Shown piece after piece: positions 24,851 through 33,114 of a stretch of 64,000 bases of DNA (position 1 is the first letter of the stretch; every line of letters begins with the position of its first letter). Location of the stretch: NCBI GenBank assembly GCA_017555905.1, contig JAFZFP010000005.1, forward strand, positions 1 through 64,000. Reading direction: 5' to 3'. Under the pieces are notes generated by a model, which saw only the letters and a program-made list of their open reading frames with translations, ran no database searches and was not told the DNA's origin. The stretch is from Alistipes sp. (GTDB taxonomy: Bacteria > Bacteroidota > Bacteroidia > Bacteroidales > Rikenellaceae). Position numbers and translations under genes: made by a program.

Positions 24851-26188
24851 ATGGCTAAACAGAAGAAGATTCAAGATAGCGACTGGTTGTATAGTTTCCT
24901 GCGCCCCTACACCGATTTGGTGCTGAAACTCTCCTACCGCAAGATACGTTACGTAGGGCGTGAGCGCATCCCCAAGGATGGTGCTGTAATCTATGCCCCC
25001 AACCACGTAGGCGCACTTATGGATGCTATGGTGGTCTTGGCTATGGACCGTAGCCCTAAGGTCTTCGTGGCCCGTGCCGACATCTTCAAGAATCCTACCT
25101 TAGCCAAGATTTTCCACTTCCTCAAGATTATGCCCATTATGCGTATGCGTGATGGTATCGACGAGGTGAAGAAGAACAACGAGACCATCGAGCGTGCCGT
25201 GGATGTGCTACGCGACAGAATCCCCTTCTGCATCTTCCCCGAAGGTCAGCACCAGGCAAAGTATTCGGCTCTACCGCTGTCGAAGGGTATCTTCCGTATC
25301 GCTATGCAGGCCCACGAACTTATGCCCGAAACACCGCTCTATATCGTACCCCTCGGTCTGCGCTACGGCAACTTCTTCCGCTTCAGAGGCTCCTTGCGTG
25401 TGCAGGTAGGCGAGCCTATCAACGTAGGAGAGTTCCTCGCCCAGCACCCCGACCTCACCCCTCAGGAGCAGATTAACGCTATGCGCGAGGTGCTTGAGGA
25501 GCGTATCCACTCCTCGATTTACTACATCCCCAACGACGAGAACTACGAGGCTACACACGAGATATGTGCGGCTGTGGTCCACCGCCAGCGCCTCCACCTT
25601 AAGCACGACAAGGAGTATGGCCACTTGCGAGGTATGGACCTCAACTTCGAGGCCAACAATATGACCGTTAAGCACTTGGAGTACCTCAAGCACGCCAATC
25701 CCGAACTCGCCCAGCGCCTCTTGGACCTCGCTCGCGAGGCCCGCACAGAGCGTAAGCAGGAGGAGATAAGCCTTAAGTCGGTGGCTATGCGCTTCCCCGT
25801 ATTCTCTACGGTACTCAAACTCCTTATCTTCATCCTCACACTGCCCTACACGCTCACGTGCAGTGTGGCTAACTTGCCCCTCACGCTGTTGAGCAACTTC
25901 CTCAACAAGAGGTTCAAGGATATGGCCTTCCACAACTCGGTGCGCTATGTCATCAACCTTGTGGGCTGGCCCTTGCTGATGATCATCTACTCCATCATAG
26001 CATACGTCGTAGCCCCTTGGCAGTGGGCTTTGCCTATCACCTTAGCGCTCCTGCCAGCCCCTATCCTCGCCCACGAGGGCTTCTACTTGTTGCGCATCAT
26101 CGTTTCGGATTTGAAGTTCAATCGTAACAAGGGTTTGGTGGCTAAGTATAACAAGATTAGAGACTTAATGTTCGAAAATAATAAGTAG
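24851..26188 (+). CDS. PlsC-type acyltransferase with C-terminal membrane domain
   Basis: A 445-residue 1-acylglycerol-phosphate acyltransferase-like protein. The acyltransferase domain (about 40-215) has PNHVGALMDAMV, carrying the catalytic His and Asp with H-x5-D spacing rather than the textbook H-x4-D; a FVARADIF block; and CIFPEGQH (motif III, EGx). YIVPLGLRYGNFF is motif IV. Residues 225-305 are helical and charged, and 315-415 contain hydrophobic membrane segments (VLKLLIFILTLPYTLTC, WPLLMIIYSIIAYVV). It would acylate a lyso-lipid or related acceptor at the inner membrane. It lies between a BASS transporter and an outer-membrane barrel with 5-6 base gaps. Confidence 0.85.
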   Translation: MAKQKKIQDSDWLYSFLRPYTDLVLKLSYRKIRYVGRERIPKDGAVIYAPNHVGALMDAMVVLAMDRSPKVFVARADIFKNPTLAKIFHFLKIMPIMRMRDGIDEVKKNNETIERAVDVLRDRIPFCIFPEGQHQAKYSALPLSKGIFRIAMQAHELMPETPLYIVPLGLRYGNFFRFRGSLRVQVGEPINVGEFLAQHPDLTPQEQINAMREVLEERIHSSIYYIPNDENYEATHEICAAVVHRQRLHLKHDKEYGHLRGMDLNFEANNMTVKHLEYLKHANPELAQRLLDLAREARTERKQEEISLKSVAMRFPVFSTVLKLLIFILTLPYTLTCSVANLPLTLLSNFLNKRFKDMAFHNSVRYVINLVGWPLLMIIYSIIAYVVAPWQWALPITLALLPAPILAHEGFYLLRIIVSDLKFNRNKGLVAKYNKIRDLMFENNK

Positions 26189-26193
26189 TAACT

Positions 26194-27687
26194 ATGAAAC
26201 TTTCACGATTCCTACTCGCCCTAATGTTGCTCTGTATGCCTGTGGCACTTGTCGCTCAGGAGACAGCCGAGGTAGCCACCGAGCAACCTGCCGAGGGTAA
26301 AAAGAAGATGAAGAAGAACGAGGTGCTCAACGAGAAGGGCGAAATCATCAAGACGGGCTACAACTATGGCCCTCTGCCTGCCGTAGCCTTCGATGCCGAC
26401 AAGGGCTTCCAACTCGGCGCTCTGCTCAACATCTTCGACTTCGGTGACGGCTCCGAGTACCCCAACCCACGCCAGAAGTGGTATTTCGAGGCATCGTTCT
26501 TCACCAAGGGTTCGCAGTTGTTCGTGGTGTCGTACGATAACAAGTTCTCGATCCCTGGTGTGCGCTTCTCCTCGACCTTCACCCTCACCAACGACAAGGC
26601 TATGGACTTCTATGGCTTCAACGGCTATATGTCCTACTTCGACCACGCGGCTGTGAAGGCGGGTAAGGATAAGAGCAACCCCAACGACTTTATCTACACC
26701 CCCAAGTATCGTATCAACCGCCTCGCCTTGCTCTTCAAGGCCGACTTCACGGGTAACATCTGGCAGAACAAGTTCTTCTGGGAGGCTGGCTACCACTTCA
26801 GTTGGCTCAAGCAGGGCTACAACAACCAGCAGGCCCTGAACTTCGACAAGATTAACAAGAACAAGGCCCCCGAGAAGTTGTTCCCTACCGACCCTACGGC
26901 TGCGAACTACGAGAAGCCCATCTTTGACCTCTACCGCGACTGGGGTATCATCTCCGACGAGGAGGCTTGGGGTGGTATCAACAGCACCGTGCGCTTAGGC
27001 TTGCTCTACGACACACGCGATAAGGAGGGCGCTCCCTCACGCGGTATCTGGGCCGAGGCCCACGCCACGTTGGCCCCTAAGTGGTTGGGTACTACCAACC
27101 CTTACTACCGCTACTCGGCTACCTTCCGCCACTATGTGCCTATCGTCGATAACGACATCCTCACCTTCGCCTACCGCCTCAACTACGAGGGTACCTTCGG
27201 CAAGGATGCCCCCTACTACGTGCTACCGTTCATTACCGTAATGGGTGCTAACTACGACCGCGACGGTATGGGTGGCTACCGCACCATCCGCGGTATTATG
27301 CGTAACCGTGTGCAGGGTCTCGATGTCGCTTCGTACAATGTGGAGTTGCGCTGGCGCTTTGTGTCGTTCCGCCTCTGGAAGCAGAATATCTCCTTCGGTC
27401 TCAGCCTCTTCAGCGACGGTACTATGGTCACCAAGAACTTCGATATGTCGTTCAAGGGCGAGGAGCAGTATCGTGCCTCTTACGATGCCTATATGGCCGA
27501 GGCTGGCAACCGCACCACCGACCGACCACATATCACCGTGGGTGGTGGCTTGCGCTTCATTATGAACCAGAACTTCATCGTAGCCTTCGAGTATGGTCTG
27601 CCACTGAGCAAGTTCAGCAGCGACCCATTCATCAAGAATCAGGATGGCAACGGTGCCTTCTACATCAATACGGGCTACCTCTTCTAA
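26194..27687 (+). CDS. Omp85/BamA-like outer-membrane beta-barrel protein without POTRA domains
   Basis: A 497-residue exported protein with a signal peptide (MKLSRFLLALMLLCMPVALVAQ). A charged Lys/Glu segment (KKKMKKNEVLNEKGEI) follows, then a beta-barrel of alternating aromatic strands, ending in INTGYLF, an aromatic C-terminus. GGYRTIRGIMRNRVQG (about residue 355) resembles the 'VRGF' loop of the Omp85/surface-antigen superfamily, and LGLLYDTRDKEGAPSRGIWAEAHA is its typical 'D-R-x-x-P-x-x-G' strand. No POTRA repeats precede the barrel. It is the third gene of the operon with a transporter and an acyltransferase, which hints at lipid export or envelope lipid handling (inference). Confidence 0.8.
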   Translation: MKLSRFLLALMLLCMPVALVAQETAEVATEQPAEGKKKMKKNEVLNEKGEIIKTGYNYGPLPAVAFDADKGFQLGALLNIFDFGDGSEYPNPRQKWYFEASFFTKGSQLFVVSYDNKFSIPGVRFSSTFTLTNDKAMDFYGFNGYMSYFDHAAVKAGKDKSNPNDFIYTPKYRINRLALLFKADFTGNIWQNKFFWEAGYHFSWLKQGYNNQQALNFDKINKNKAPEKLFPTDPTAANYEKPIFDLYRDWGIISDEEAWGGINSTVRLGLLYDTRDKEGAPSRGIWAEAHATLAPKWLGTTNPYYRYSATFRHYVPIVDNDILTFAYRLNYEGTFGKDAPYYVLPFITVMGANYDRDGMGGYRTIRGIMRNRVQGLDVASYNVELRWRFVSFRLWKQNISFGLSLFSDGTMVTKNFDMSFKGEEQYRASYDAYMAEAGNRTTDRPHITVGGGLRFIMNQNFIVAFEYGLPLSKFSSDPFIKNQDGNGAFYINTGYLF

Positions 27688-27773
27688 CCGAGGGCCCGAC
27701 GAGAGGGGGAGGGTGTGAACGAGGGTGAGAACGAGAGACTAACCCAAAGGTCTAACCGAGGGCCCCATATAAA

Positions 27774-27816
27774 AGAATTGGCTGAGTGGAACTCCTGCTC
27801 AGCCAATTCTCTTTTC
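27774..27816. terminator. Bidirectional terminator after the OMP gene
   Basis: A perfect 13-bp stem AGAATTGGCTGAG / CTCAGCCAATTCT with an 11-base loop; CTTTT follows on plus and TTTTATAT on minus. It ends both the OMP operon and the convergent lipoprotein gene. The preceding 86 bases carry a 15-base direct repeat (TCTAACCGAGGGCCC). Confidence 0.85.
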
Positions 27817-27830
27817 TCTCTCGGGGGCGC

Positions 27831-28295
27831 CTAAATTGTGCGCCACACTCCGCTGTAGGTCACGGGGTACTCGCCACAGAGGAACTCAAGCGAGAAACTC
27901 TCCTCGGTGAGCCCTCCTGTGAGGTTGGTTATGGTGAACTTCTCGAATGGACCACCCATAGCGTAGGGTACTATGCCATTGCCCGAAAGGGTGTATTGGC
28001 CATCCTCCTCTATAAACTCCACACCATCCACAAACATATTTAGTTTTATGGGCATCCCCTCTGCGAACTTCACGCTGTACATCGCAAAACTGAGTCGCCC
28101 CTCAGCGCTAATCTCGTAGGTGGTCTTCACGTTGCTCTGGTAGTAGAATGTGCCGTCGTTCTGGTCCACGCTAAGAGTGCCGATGTAGCACTCCTCCTCC
28201 ACGGGCTTGGTGGGTAGGTTGTTGTCGCCAGTGTCGCATCCCACACCTAAGGCGAGGAGCGCAACCATATAAATAAATCGTCTTATGCTCTTCAT
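27831..28295 (-). CDS. Small lipoprotein, possibly calycin-like
   Basis: A 154-residue predicted lipoprotein (lipobox LGVGC, Cys20). The mature 130 residues alternate short beta strands: GTLSVDQNDGTFYYQSNVKTTYEI, LSFAMYSVKFAEGMPIKLNMFVDGV and YTLSGNGIVPYAMGGPFEKFTITNLTG. This resembles the calycin-like lipoprotein families of Bacteroidota, but I cannot confirm it. It starts 13 bases after the upstream TonB receptor's stop, so the two are cotranscribed; such pairs often bind the same ligand at the cell surface. It ends at the shared terminator. Confidence 0.7.
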   Translation of the reverse strand: MKSIRRFIYMVALLALGVGCDTGDNNLPTKPVEEECYIGTLSVDQNDGTFYYQSNVKTTYEISAEGRLSFAMYSVKFAEGMPIKLNMFVDGVEFIEEDGQYTLSGNGIVPYAMGGPFEKFTITNLTGGLTEESFSLEFLCGEYPVTYSGVWRTI

Positions 28296-28308
28296 AACTA
28301 TCTATCGA

Positions 28309-30561
28309 TTAAAGGTTTAAACTTAGTCTTACGCCTACTTGCAGAGGGAGACCCTTAGAGTAAAACTCCTCGCCCACGGACTTGAAGTAGAAGGTGTTGT
28401 AGTCGGTATTTAGGAGGTTCTTGCCCCATACCGCGAGCGTCACGGCGTTGAGCCTTAGGGCTATCTGCGCACCGAGCAACGAGTAGTAGGACTGCTTCAG
28501 CGAGTTGGTCTCGTTCCAGTAGATGTCGCCTATGCCTCGGTAGTCCGCCGAGAGGGTTACCTGCTTCAGCGTCTCGTTCTGGATGGTGAAGGTGTAACTC
28601 GCCAAGAGGGCCACCGTATTCTGCGGAGCGTAGGGTAGGAAACGGCCTCGGTAGTTCTGCACGCCGTCGTCATACTCCCTGAACTTGGCGTTGGTGTATC
28701 CGTAGTCGGCACGTAGGTTGAGCCCCTTAAGGGTGTAGTCGGCCGAGAACTCTATGCCGAGGCTCCTTGCACGTGCTGCGTTCGACATCATACGGCCCGT
28801 GTTCTTGCCCTTGGGTAGTACCGTCACCTGCTGGTCGAAGCACTCTATCCAGTAGATTGCGCCATCGAGGTTTAGACCCTCGGCTGGGCTTAGGTGTGTG
28901 CCTATCTCGAAGTTCCAACTCGTCTCGGGCTTGTATTTCGTGGCCTCGGCAGTGTCGTAGGAGGTAGCCCCTTCAGCCGAGTCAAGTTCTATGCCAAGGT
29001 CCGCCATCATATCGGTCATCATCTTCGACTGGAGGATGTCCGAGAATATCTGGGTGTTGTAGCCACCAGTCTTGTAGCCACGGCTTATGGTGGCGTAGAT
29101 GTCGCCTATCGGGGTAGTGTACTCGGCCGATAGTTTTGGCAGTATCTCGAAGAAGTGTTGGCGCTCCCTGCCCTTGAACTCGGTGCGAAACTCCTTGAAG
29201 TCGGGCATCGTCATATCGAAGCGGTAGGGTACCGAGGCGAAGGAGTTGTACTCCATCGTGGCATACTCATAGTCGAGGCGTAGGCCAGCCACTAACGACC
29301 AGTTACCCAACTCCACCGAGGATTGGTGGTAGAGCGCAGCGCCGTAGGTGGGTATCGCAAAGAGGCTCTCGATGACGAACTCGTTGGTGCTGAAGAGCAT
29401 ATTGCTGTCGGGAAAGACGTTGTGGATGCCGTTGTTTATGTTGCCGAGTATCAGGTCGTTAATGCCATCCTCCTTGAACGTCACGGGCGACGACATATCG
29501 AGCCACTTACCGAAGAGGAAGGCTCCGGTGATGCCCTGCCATACCCCTCGCTCCTTATTGCGTACCACAACCTCTTGCGTCAGAGTATGCTCCCTCTGCA
29601 TCTGTTGCATCGTAAACATCGACCTTGGCGAGAAGTCCTGATCGAGGGTCATACAGTCGTCGAGGTACTGGTAACTCGTTATGGTGGAGAGGTCGAGTGT
29701 CGGGGTGGTGTACGAAGCCACGAAGCCCTCGCTGATGTTCAGTCGCTCGTAACTCGAAGGGTCGTTATAGGCCACCTCCTCGACGATGCCTGTCTCGGGT
29801 TGTATGTGGTGGTAGGCGTACCCTCCCTCGCGTGTGTAGCCCACCGAGAGGGTGTTGTCGAAACTCCAGAACCCCTTGCTTGCTTGCACTCTCAGGCGTG
29901 CCGAGGCGCTGTCTCCGTCGTCGCAAATGGTGCTGTTATAGTGGTTGGTGAAGTGTCCGCCATCGTGGTTGTAGCCCACGGCCAAGGAGTAGCCGAAGTC
30001 TTCCGTAGGCTTGGCGTAGTAGGATGCCGAGGCGCGGTAGGAGTTTATGGTAGAGCGCTCCACCATAGCGCGTAGACCCTGCCAAACCATTGGCGAGAGG
30101 GTGGTTATGTTCATCACTCCGCCCGACGTATTGCGACCATAGAGCGTACCTTGAGGTCCTCGGAGCAACTCCACACGGCGGATGTCGTAGAAGTCAAAGT
30201 CGAAGGCGTTCTTGTTCATCACGGGGATATTGTCGATGGTCAAACCCAAGACGGGCTGGTCGATACGCGAGCCAAAGCCTCGCACATAGATAGAGGAGGT
30301 TATCGACGAGCCGTAGTCGGGCTGGTAGAAGTTGGGCGCCAAGGTCGAGATATCCTTTATCGAGCCCACTCCGCGATTCTCAAGGCTGCGTAGCGAGAGT
30401 GTGGTTGCCGTGACTGGGGCATAGCGAGTGGTTGTACCCTTCAGCGAGGCACTAATCTCCACCTCGTCGAAATGGTGGTAGAGCGAATCCGCGAGTTCCT
30501 GCGCAACAGCCGTGGTCGCGCATAACACAACGAGTGTTAGTATGGCAATATATCTTTTCAC
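28309..30561 (-). CDS. TonB-dependent outer-membrane receptor
   Basis: A 750-residue TonB-dependent receptor. After a signal peptide (RYIAILTLVVLCATTAVAQ) the plug domain begins directly with EVEISASLKG (TonB-box-like region) and TATTLSLRSLENRGVGSIKDISTLAPNFYQPDYGSSITSSIYVRGFGSRIDQPVLGL. The barrel ends QVGVRLSLNL. There is no carboxypeptidase-like N-terminal extension, so it is of the siderophore/vitamin receptor type rather than SusC. The ligand is unknown. Translation appears to begin at GTG (30561), with the promoter -7 box only four bases upstream, so its mRNA would be almost leaderless. A small lipoprotein gene follows at 13 bases. Confidence 0.88.
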   Translation of the reverse strand: MKRYIAILTLVVLCATTAVAQELADSLYHHFDEVEISASLKGTTTRYAPVTATTLSLRSLENRGVGSIKDISTLAPNFYQPDYGSSITSSIYVRGFGSRIDQPVLGLTIDNIPVMNKNAFDFDFYDIRRVELLRGPQGTLYGRNTSGGVMNITTLSPMVWQGLRAMVERSTINSYRASASYYAKPTEDFGYSLAVGYNHDGGHFTNHYNSTICDDGDSASARLRVQASKGFWSFDNTLSVGYTREGGYAYHHIQPETGIVEEVAYNDPSSYERLNISEGFVASYTTPTLDLSTITSYQYLDDCMTLDQDFSPRSMFTMQQMQREHTLTQEVVVRNKERGVWQGITGAFLFGKWLDMSSPVTFKEDGINDLILGNINNGIHNVFPDSNMLFSTNEFVIESLFAIPTYGAALYHQSSVELGNWSLVAGLRLDYEYATMEYNSFASVPYRFDMTMPDFKEFRTEFKGRERQHFFEILPKLSAEYTTPIGDIYATISRGYKTGGYNTQIFSDILQSKMMTDMMADLGIELDSAEGATSYDTAEATKYKPETSWNFEIGTHLSPAEGLNLDGAIYWIECFDQQVTVLPKGKNTGRMMSNAARARSLGIEFSADYTLKGLNLRADYGYTNAKFREYDDGVQNYRGRFLPYAPQNTVALLASYTFTIQNETLKQVTLSADYRGIGDIYWNETNSLKQSYYSLLGAQIALRLNAVTLAVWGKNLLNTDYNTFYFKSVGEEFYSKGLPLQVGVRLSLNL

Positions 30562-30565
30562 GGTG

Positions 30566-30597
30566 CAAAGATATTCTATAAATAGAGACTATGCAAC
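30566..30597 (-). promoter_or_regulatory. Promoter of the TonB receptor-lipoprotein operon
   Basis: GTTG (30597-30594), 20 bases, TATCTTTG (30573-30566). The -7 box ends four bases before the GTG start, predicting a leaderless or nearly leaderless mRNA. Confidence 0.65.
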
Positions 30598-30678
30598 TAC
30601 TATTTATTATAGGATTTTCTACTATCTGGGCGACGACATCCCCAATTATAGCGATTCGGAGAGGTGAAAAAGAGAGGA

Positions 30679-30701
30679 CAACCACCCCCTTAGGATGGTT
30701 G
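30679..30701 (-). terminator. Weak terminator-like hairpin after rpiB
   Basis: CAACCA / TGGTTG arms (minus strand) enclose 11 bases and are followed by a pyrimidine-rich stretch (TCCTCTCTTTTT). Confidence 0.4.
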
Positions 30702-30726
30702 CCCCGATGCTGTTGTCGTAGTAGGC

Positions 30727-31167
30727 CTACTTCTGAAGTGGCATCTTGTCCAAGCGACGCTGGTGACGGCCACCCTCGAACTCGGTCTCAAGCCAGATGT
30801 CCAACATAGCCAACGCCTCGTCGTTAGAGATGAAGCGTGCAGGCATAGCCAAGACGTTAGAGTTGTTGTGCTGGCGCGAGAGTTTCGCAATCTCAGGAAT
30901 CCAGCAGAGTGCCGCACGTACGCTCTGGTGCTTGTTCAAGGTCATAGAGATGCCCTCGCCCGAGCCACAGAGAGCCACACCGCGCTCCAACTCGCCCTTG
31001 TCGAGAGCCTCACCGAGTGCGTGAGCGAAGTCTGGGTAGTCGCAAGACTCCTCAGAGTGTGTGCCGAAGTCCTTAACCTCAAAGCCCTTAGATGAGAGGT
31101 AGCCTACCAAGAACTCCTTGAGTTCGTATGCTGCGTGGTCGCAAGCAATACCAATTTTCTTCTCCAT
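30727..31167 (-). CDS. rpiB: Ribose-5-phosphate isomerase B
   Basis: A 146-residue enzyme interconverting ribose 5-phosphate and ribulose 5-phosphate in the pentose phosphate pathway. It begins MEKKIGIACDHAAYELKE, with the conserved Asp10-His11 pair, and has ALCGSGEGISM with the catalytic cysteine (Cys67). NNSNVLAMPARF and GGRHQRRLDKM match the phosphate-binding arginines of the family. Length is normal. It is 29 bases behind typA without a separate promoter, so it is likely cotranscribed. Confidence 0.94.
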   Translation of the reverse strand: MEKKIGIACDHAAYELKEFLVGYLSSKGFEVKDFGTHSEESCDYPDFAHALGEALDKGELERGVALCGSGEGISMTLNKHQSVRAALCWIPEIAKLSRQHNNSNVLAMPARFISNDEALAMLDIWLETEFEGGRHQRRLDKMPLQK

Positions 31168-31196
31168 AATACGATTCTATATTTTTAGGTTATACG

Positions 31197-32999
31197 TTAC
31201 TCCTTAGATGCACGCTTACGGTCTACCTCCGAGAGAAGTATCTTTCTCAGACGCATAGACTTAGGGGTAATCTCCACATACTCGTCCTCGCGGATATACT
31301 CCAAAGCCTCCTCCAACGAGAAGATGACAGGCGGAGCAATCGAGGTCTTTTCGTCGGAACCCGATGCACGCATATTCGTTAATTGCTTTGCCTTGGTCAC
31401 GTTCACGGTGATATCGTTCGAGCGTGTATGCTCGCCAATCACCTGACCGCAGTAGACCTGCTCCATAGGCGAGATGAAGAACTTGCCTCGGTCCTGGAGT
31501 TTGTCGATAGAGTAGGCGTATGCCGTACCCGTCTCCGATGCGATGATAGCGCCCACGCTACGGTTGTCGATGTCGCCCATCCAAGGCTCGAAGTCCTTGA
31601 GGCGGTGGGTCATAATCGCCTCACCCGCAGTCGCTGTAATCATCGTCGAGCGTAAGCCGATGATGCCTCGCGAAGGGATGATGAACTCCAAGCGAGTACG
31701 TTCGTTCGACGACTCCATATTCACGAGTTGGCCCTTGCGACGTGTGGTAAGCTCGATTACCGTACCTGCGCAGTCGTCAGGGCAATCCACGGTCATCTCC
31801 TCCACTGGCTCGCACTTGATGCCATCAATCTCCTTGGTGATAACCTTAGGCTGTCCTACCTGCAACTCATAGCCCTCACGACGCATAGTCTCGATAAGCA
31901 CCGAGAGGTGCAACACACCACGGCCATAGACTACGAACGAGTCGGCGTTCTGGCCTGGCTCAACACGCAAGGCGAGGTTCTTCTCCAACTCTCTGTCGAG
32001 ACGCTCCTTGATGTGACGCGATGTTACATACTTGCCATCCTTGCCGAAGAAAGGTGAGTTGTTGATAGTGAACAACATAGACATCGTTGGCTCATCTATC
32101 GCAATAGGTGGCAGTGGCTCAGGGTTCACGAAGTCGCAAATGGTGTCGCCAATCTCGAAGCCCTCGATACCTACGAGTGCGCAGATCTCGCCACACTCCA
32201 CACGCTCAGCCTTAGCCTTGCCCAAGCCCTCGAAGACCATAAGGTCCTTAATCTTGGTCTTGATGAGTGTGCCGTCACGCTTAGCGAGGGTTACGTTCTG
32301 GCCAGCGGTGAGCGAGCCACGTGTTACCTTGCCCACAGCGATACGGCCAACGTATGATGAGTACTCCAACGAGGTCACGAGCATCTGCACGCTACCCTCC
32401 ACAACCTCTGGCTCAGGAATCTCGTCGATGATGGTATCCAAGAGTGGGGTGATGGTGTTTGTGCGCTCCGAGAGCACGTGCGACATCCAGCCCTGCTTTG
32501 CCGAACCGTAGATGGTCTTGTAGTCGAGTTGCTCCTCCGTAGCACCGAGGGTGAACATCAAGTCGAATACCTGCTCGTTCACCACGTCGGGACGGCAATT
32601 CTCCTTATCGACCTTGTTGATCACTACGATAGGCTTCTTACCCAATGCCAAGGCCTTCTGTAGTACGAAGCGAGTCTGTGGCATAGTACCCTCAAAGGCG
32701 TCCACCAACAGGATAACACCGTCGCACATATTCAACACACGCTCCACCTCGCCACCGAAGTCGGCGTGGCCTGGGGTGTCGATGATGTTGATTTTGTAGT
32801 CTTTGTATATAACAGACACATTCTTCGAAAGAATGGTGATACCACGCTCTCGCTCGATGTCGTTATTATCCATAATGAGGTCTCCGCCCGTATGCTCGTT
32901 GTCACGGAGCAGGTTGCCCTGCATAATCATCTTGTCTACAAGCGTAGTCTTACCGTGGTCTACGTGGGCGATAATTGCAATATTGCGTAGTTTTCGCAT
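31197..32999 (-). CDS. typA: Translational GTPase TypA/BipA
   Basis: A 600-residue ribosome-associated GTPase of the TypA/BipA family, involved in ribosome assembly and stress adaptation. The G domain has AHVDHGKTTLVD, the switch II DTPGHADFGGEVERV and NKVDKENC. It continues into the beta-barrel, the EF-G-like domain III and V, and the BipA-specific C-terminus (LTNMRASGSDEKTSIAPP). I start it at MRKLRNIAI (32999): the frame extends 11 codons further upstream, but the promoter -7 box lies there. rpiB follows. Confidence 0.95.
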   Translation of the reverse strand: MRKLRNIAIIAHVDHGKTTLVDKMIMQGNLLRDNEHTGGDLIMDNNDIERERGITILSKNVSVIYKDYKINIIDTPGHADFGGEVERVLNMCDGVILLVDAFEGTMPQTRFVLQKALALGKKPIVVINKVDKENCRPDVVNEQVFDLMFTLGATEEQLDYKTIYGSAKQGWMSHVLSERTNTITPLLDTIIDEIPEPEVVEGSVQMLVTSLEYSSYVGRIAVGKVTRGSLTAGQNVTLAKRDGTLIKTKIKDLMVFEGLGKAKAERVECGEICALVGIEGFEIGDTICDFVNPEPLPPIAIDEPTMSMLFTINNSPFFGKDGKYVTSRHIKERLDRELEKNLALRVEPGQNADSFVVYGRGVLHLSVLIETMRREGYELQVGQPKVITKEIDGIKCEPVEEMTVDCPDDCAGTVIELTTRRKGQLVNMESSNERTRLEFIIPSRGIIGLRSTMITATAGEAIMTHRLKDFEPWMGDIDNRSVGAIIASETGTAYAYSIDKLQDRGKFFISPMEQVYCGQVIGEHTRSNDITVNVTKAKQLTNMRASGSDEKTSIAPPVIFSLEEALEYIREDEYVEITPKSMRLRKILLSEVDRKRASKE

Positions 33000-33021
33000 A
33001 CTATTATATTTTTTAACGCGA

Positions 33022-33053
33022 CAAAGATACAAAATCTATTCTTAAACTGGAAA
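33022..33053 (-). promoter_or_regulatory. Promoter of typA
   Basis: TTTC (33053-33050), 20 bases, TATCTTTG (33029-33022), 22 bases before the ATG at 32999. Confidence 0.65.
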
Positions 33054-33055
33054 AG

Positions 33056-33091
33056 AAAAAGGTGAAAAGTCATACTACCTTCCACCTTTTT
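33056..33091 (-). terminator. Terminator of the DUF4301 gene
   Basis: The 9-bp arms AAAAAGGTG and CACCTTTTT enclose 18 bases, with further T on the minus strand. Confidence 0.7.
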
Positions 33092-33114
33092 GTCTATTCT
33101 TTAGCGATTGCCGA

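Noticed and set aside
29323..30075. Plus-strand open frame of 250 codons inside the TonB receptor gene
   Set aside because: Antisense shadow; the minus-strand receptor motifs are unambiguous.
30591..30809. Possible 72-codon gene on the plus strand between the TonB receptor and rpiB
   Set aside because: It begins at the receptor's promoter, runs into rpiB antisense and has no composition or motif support.
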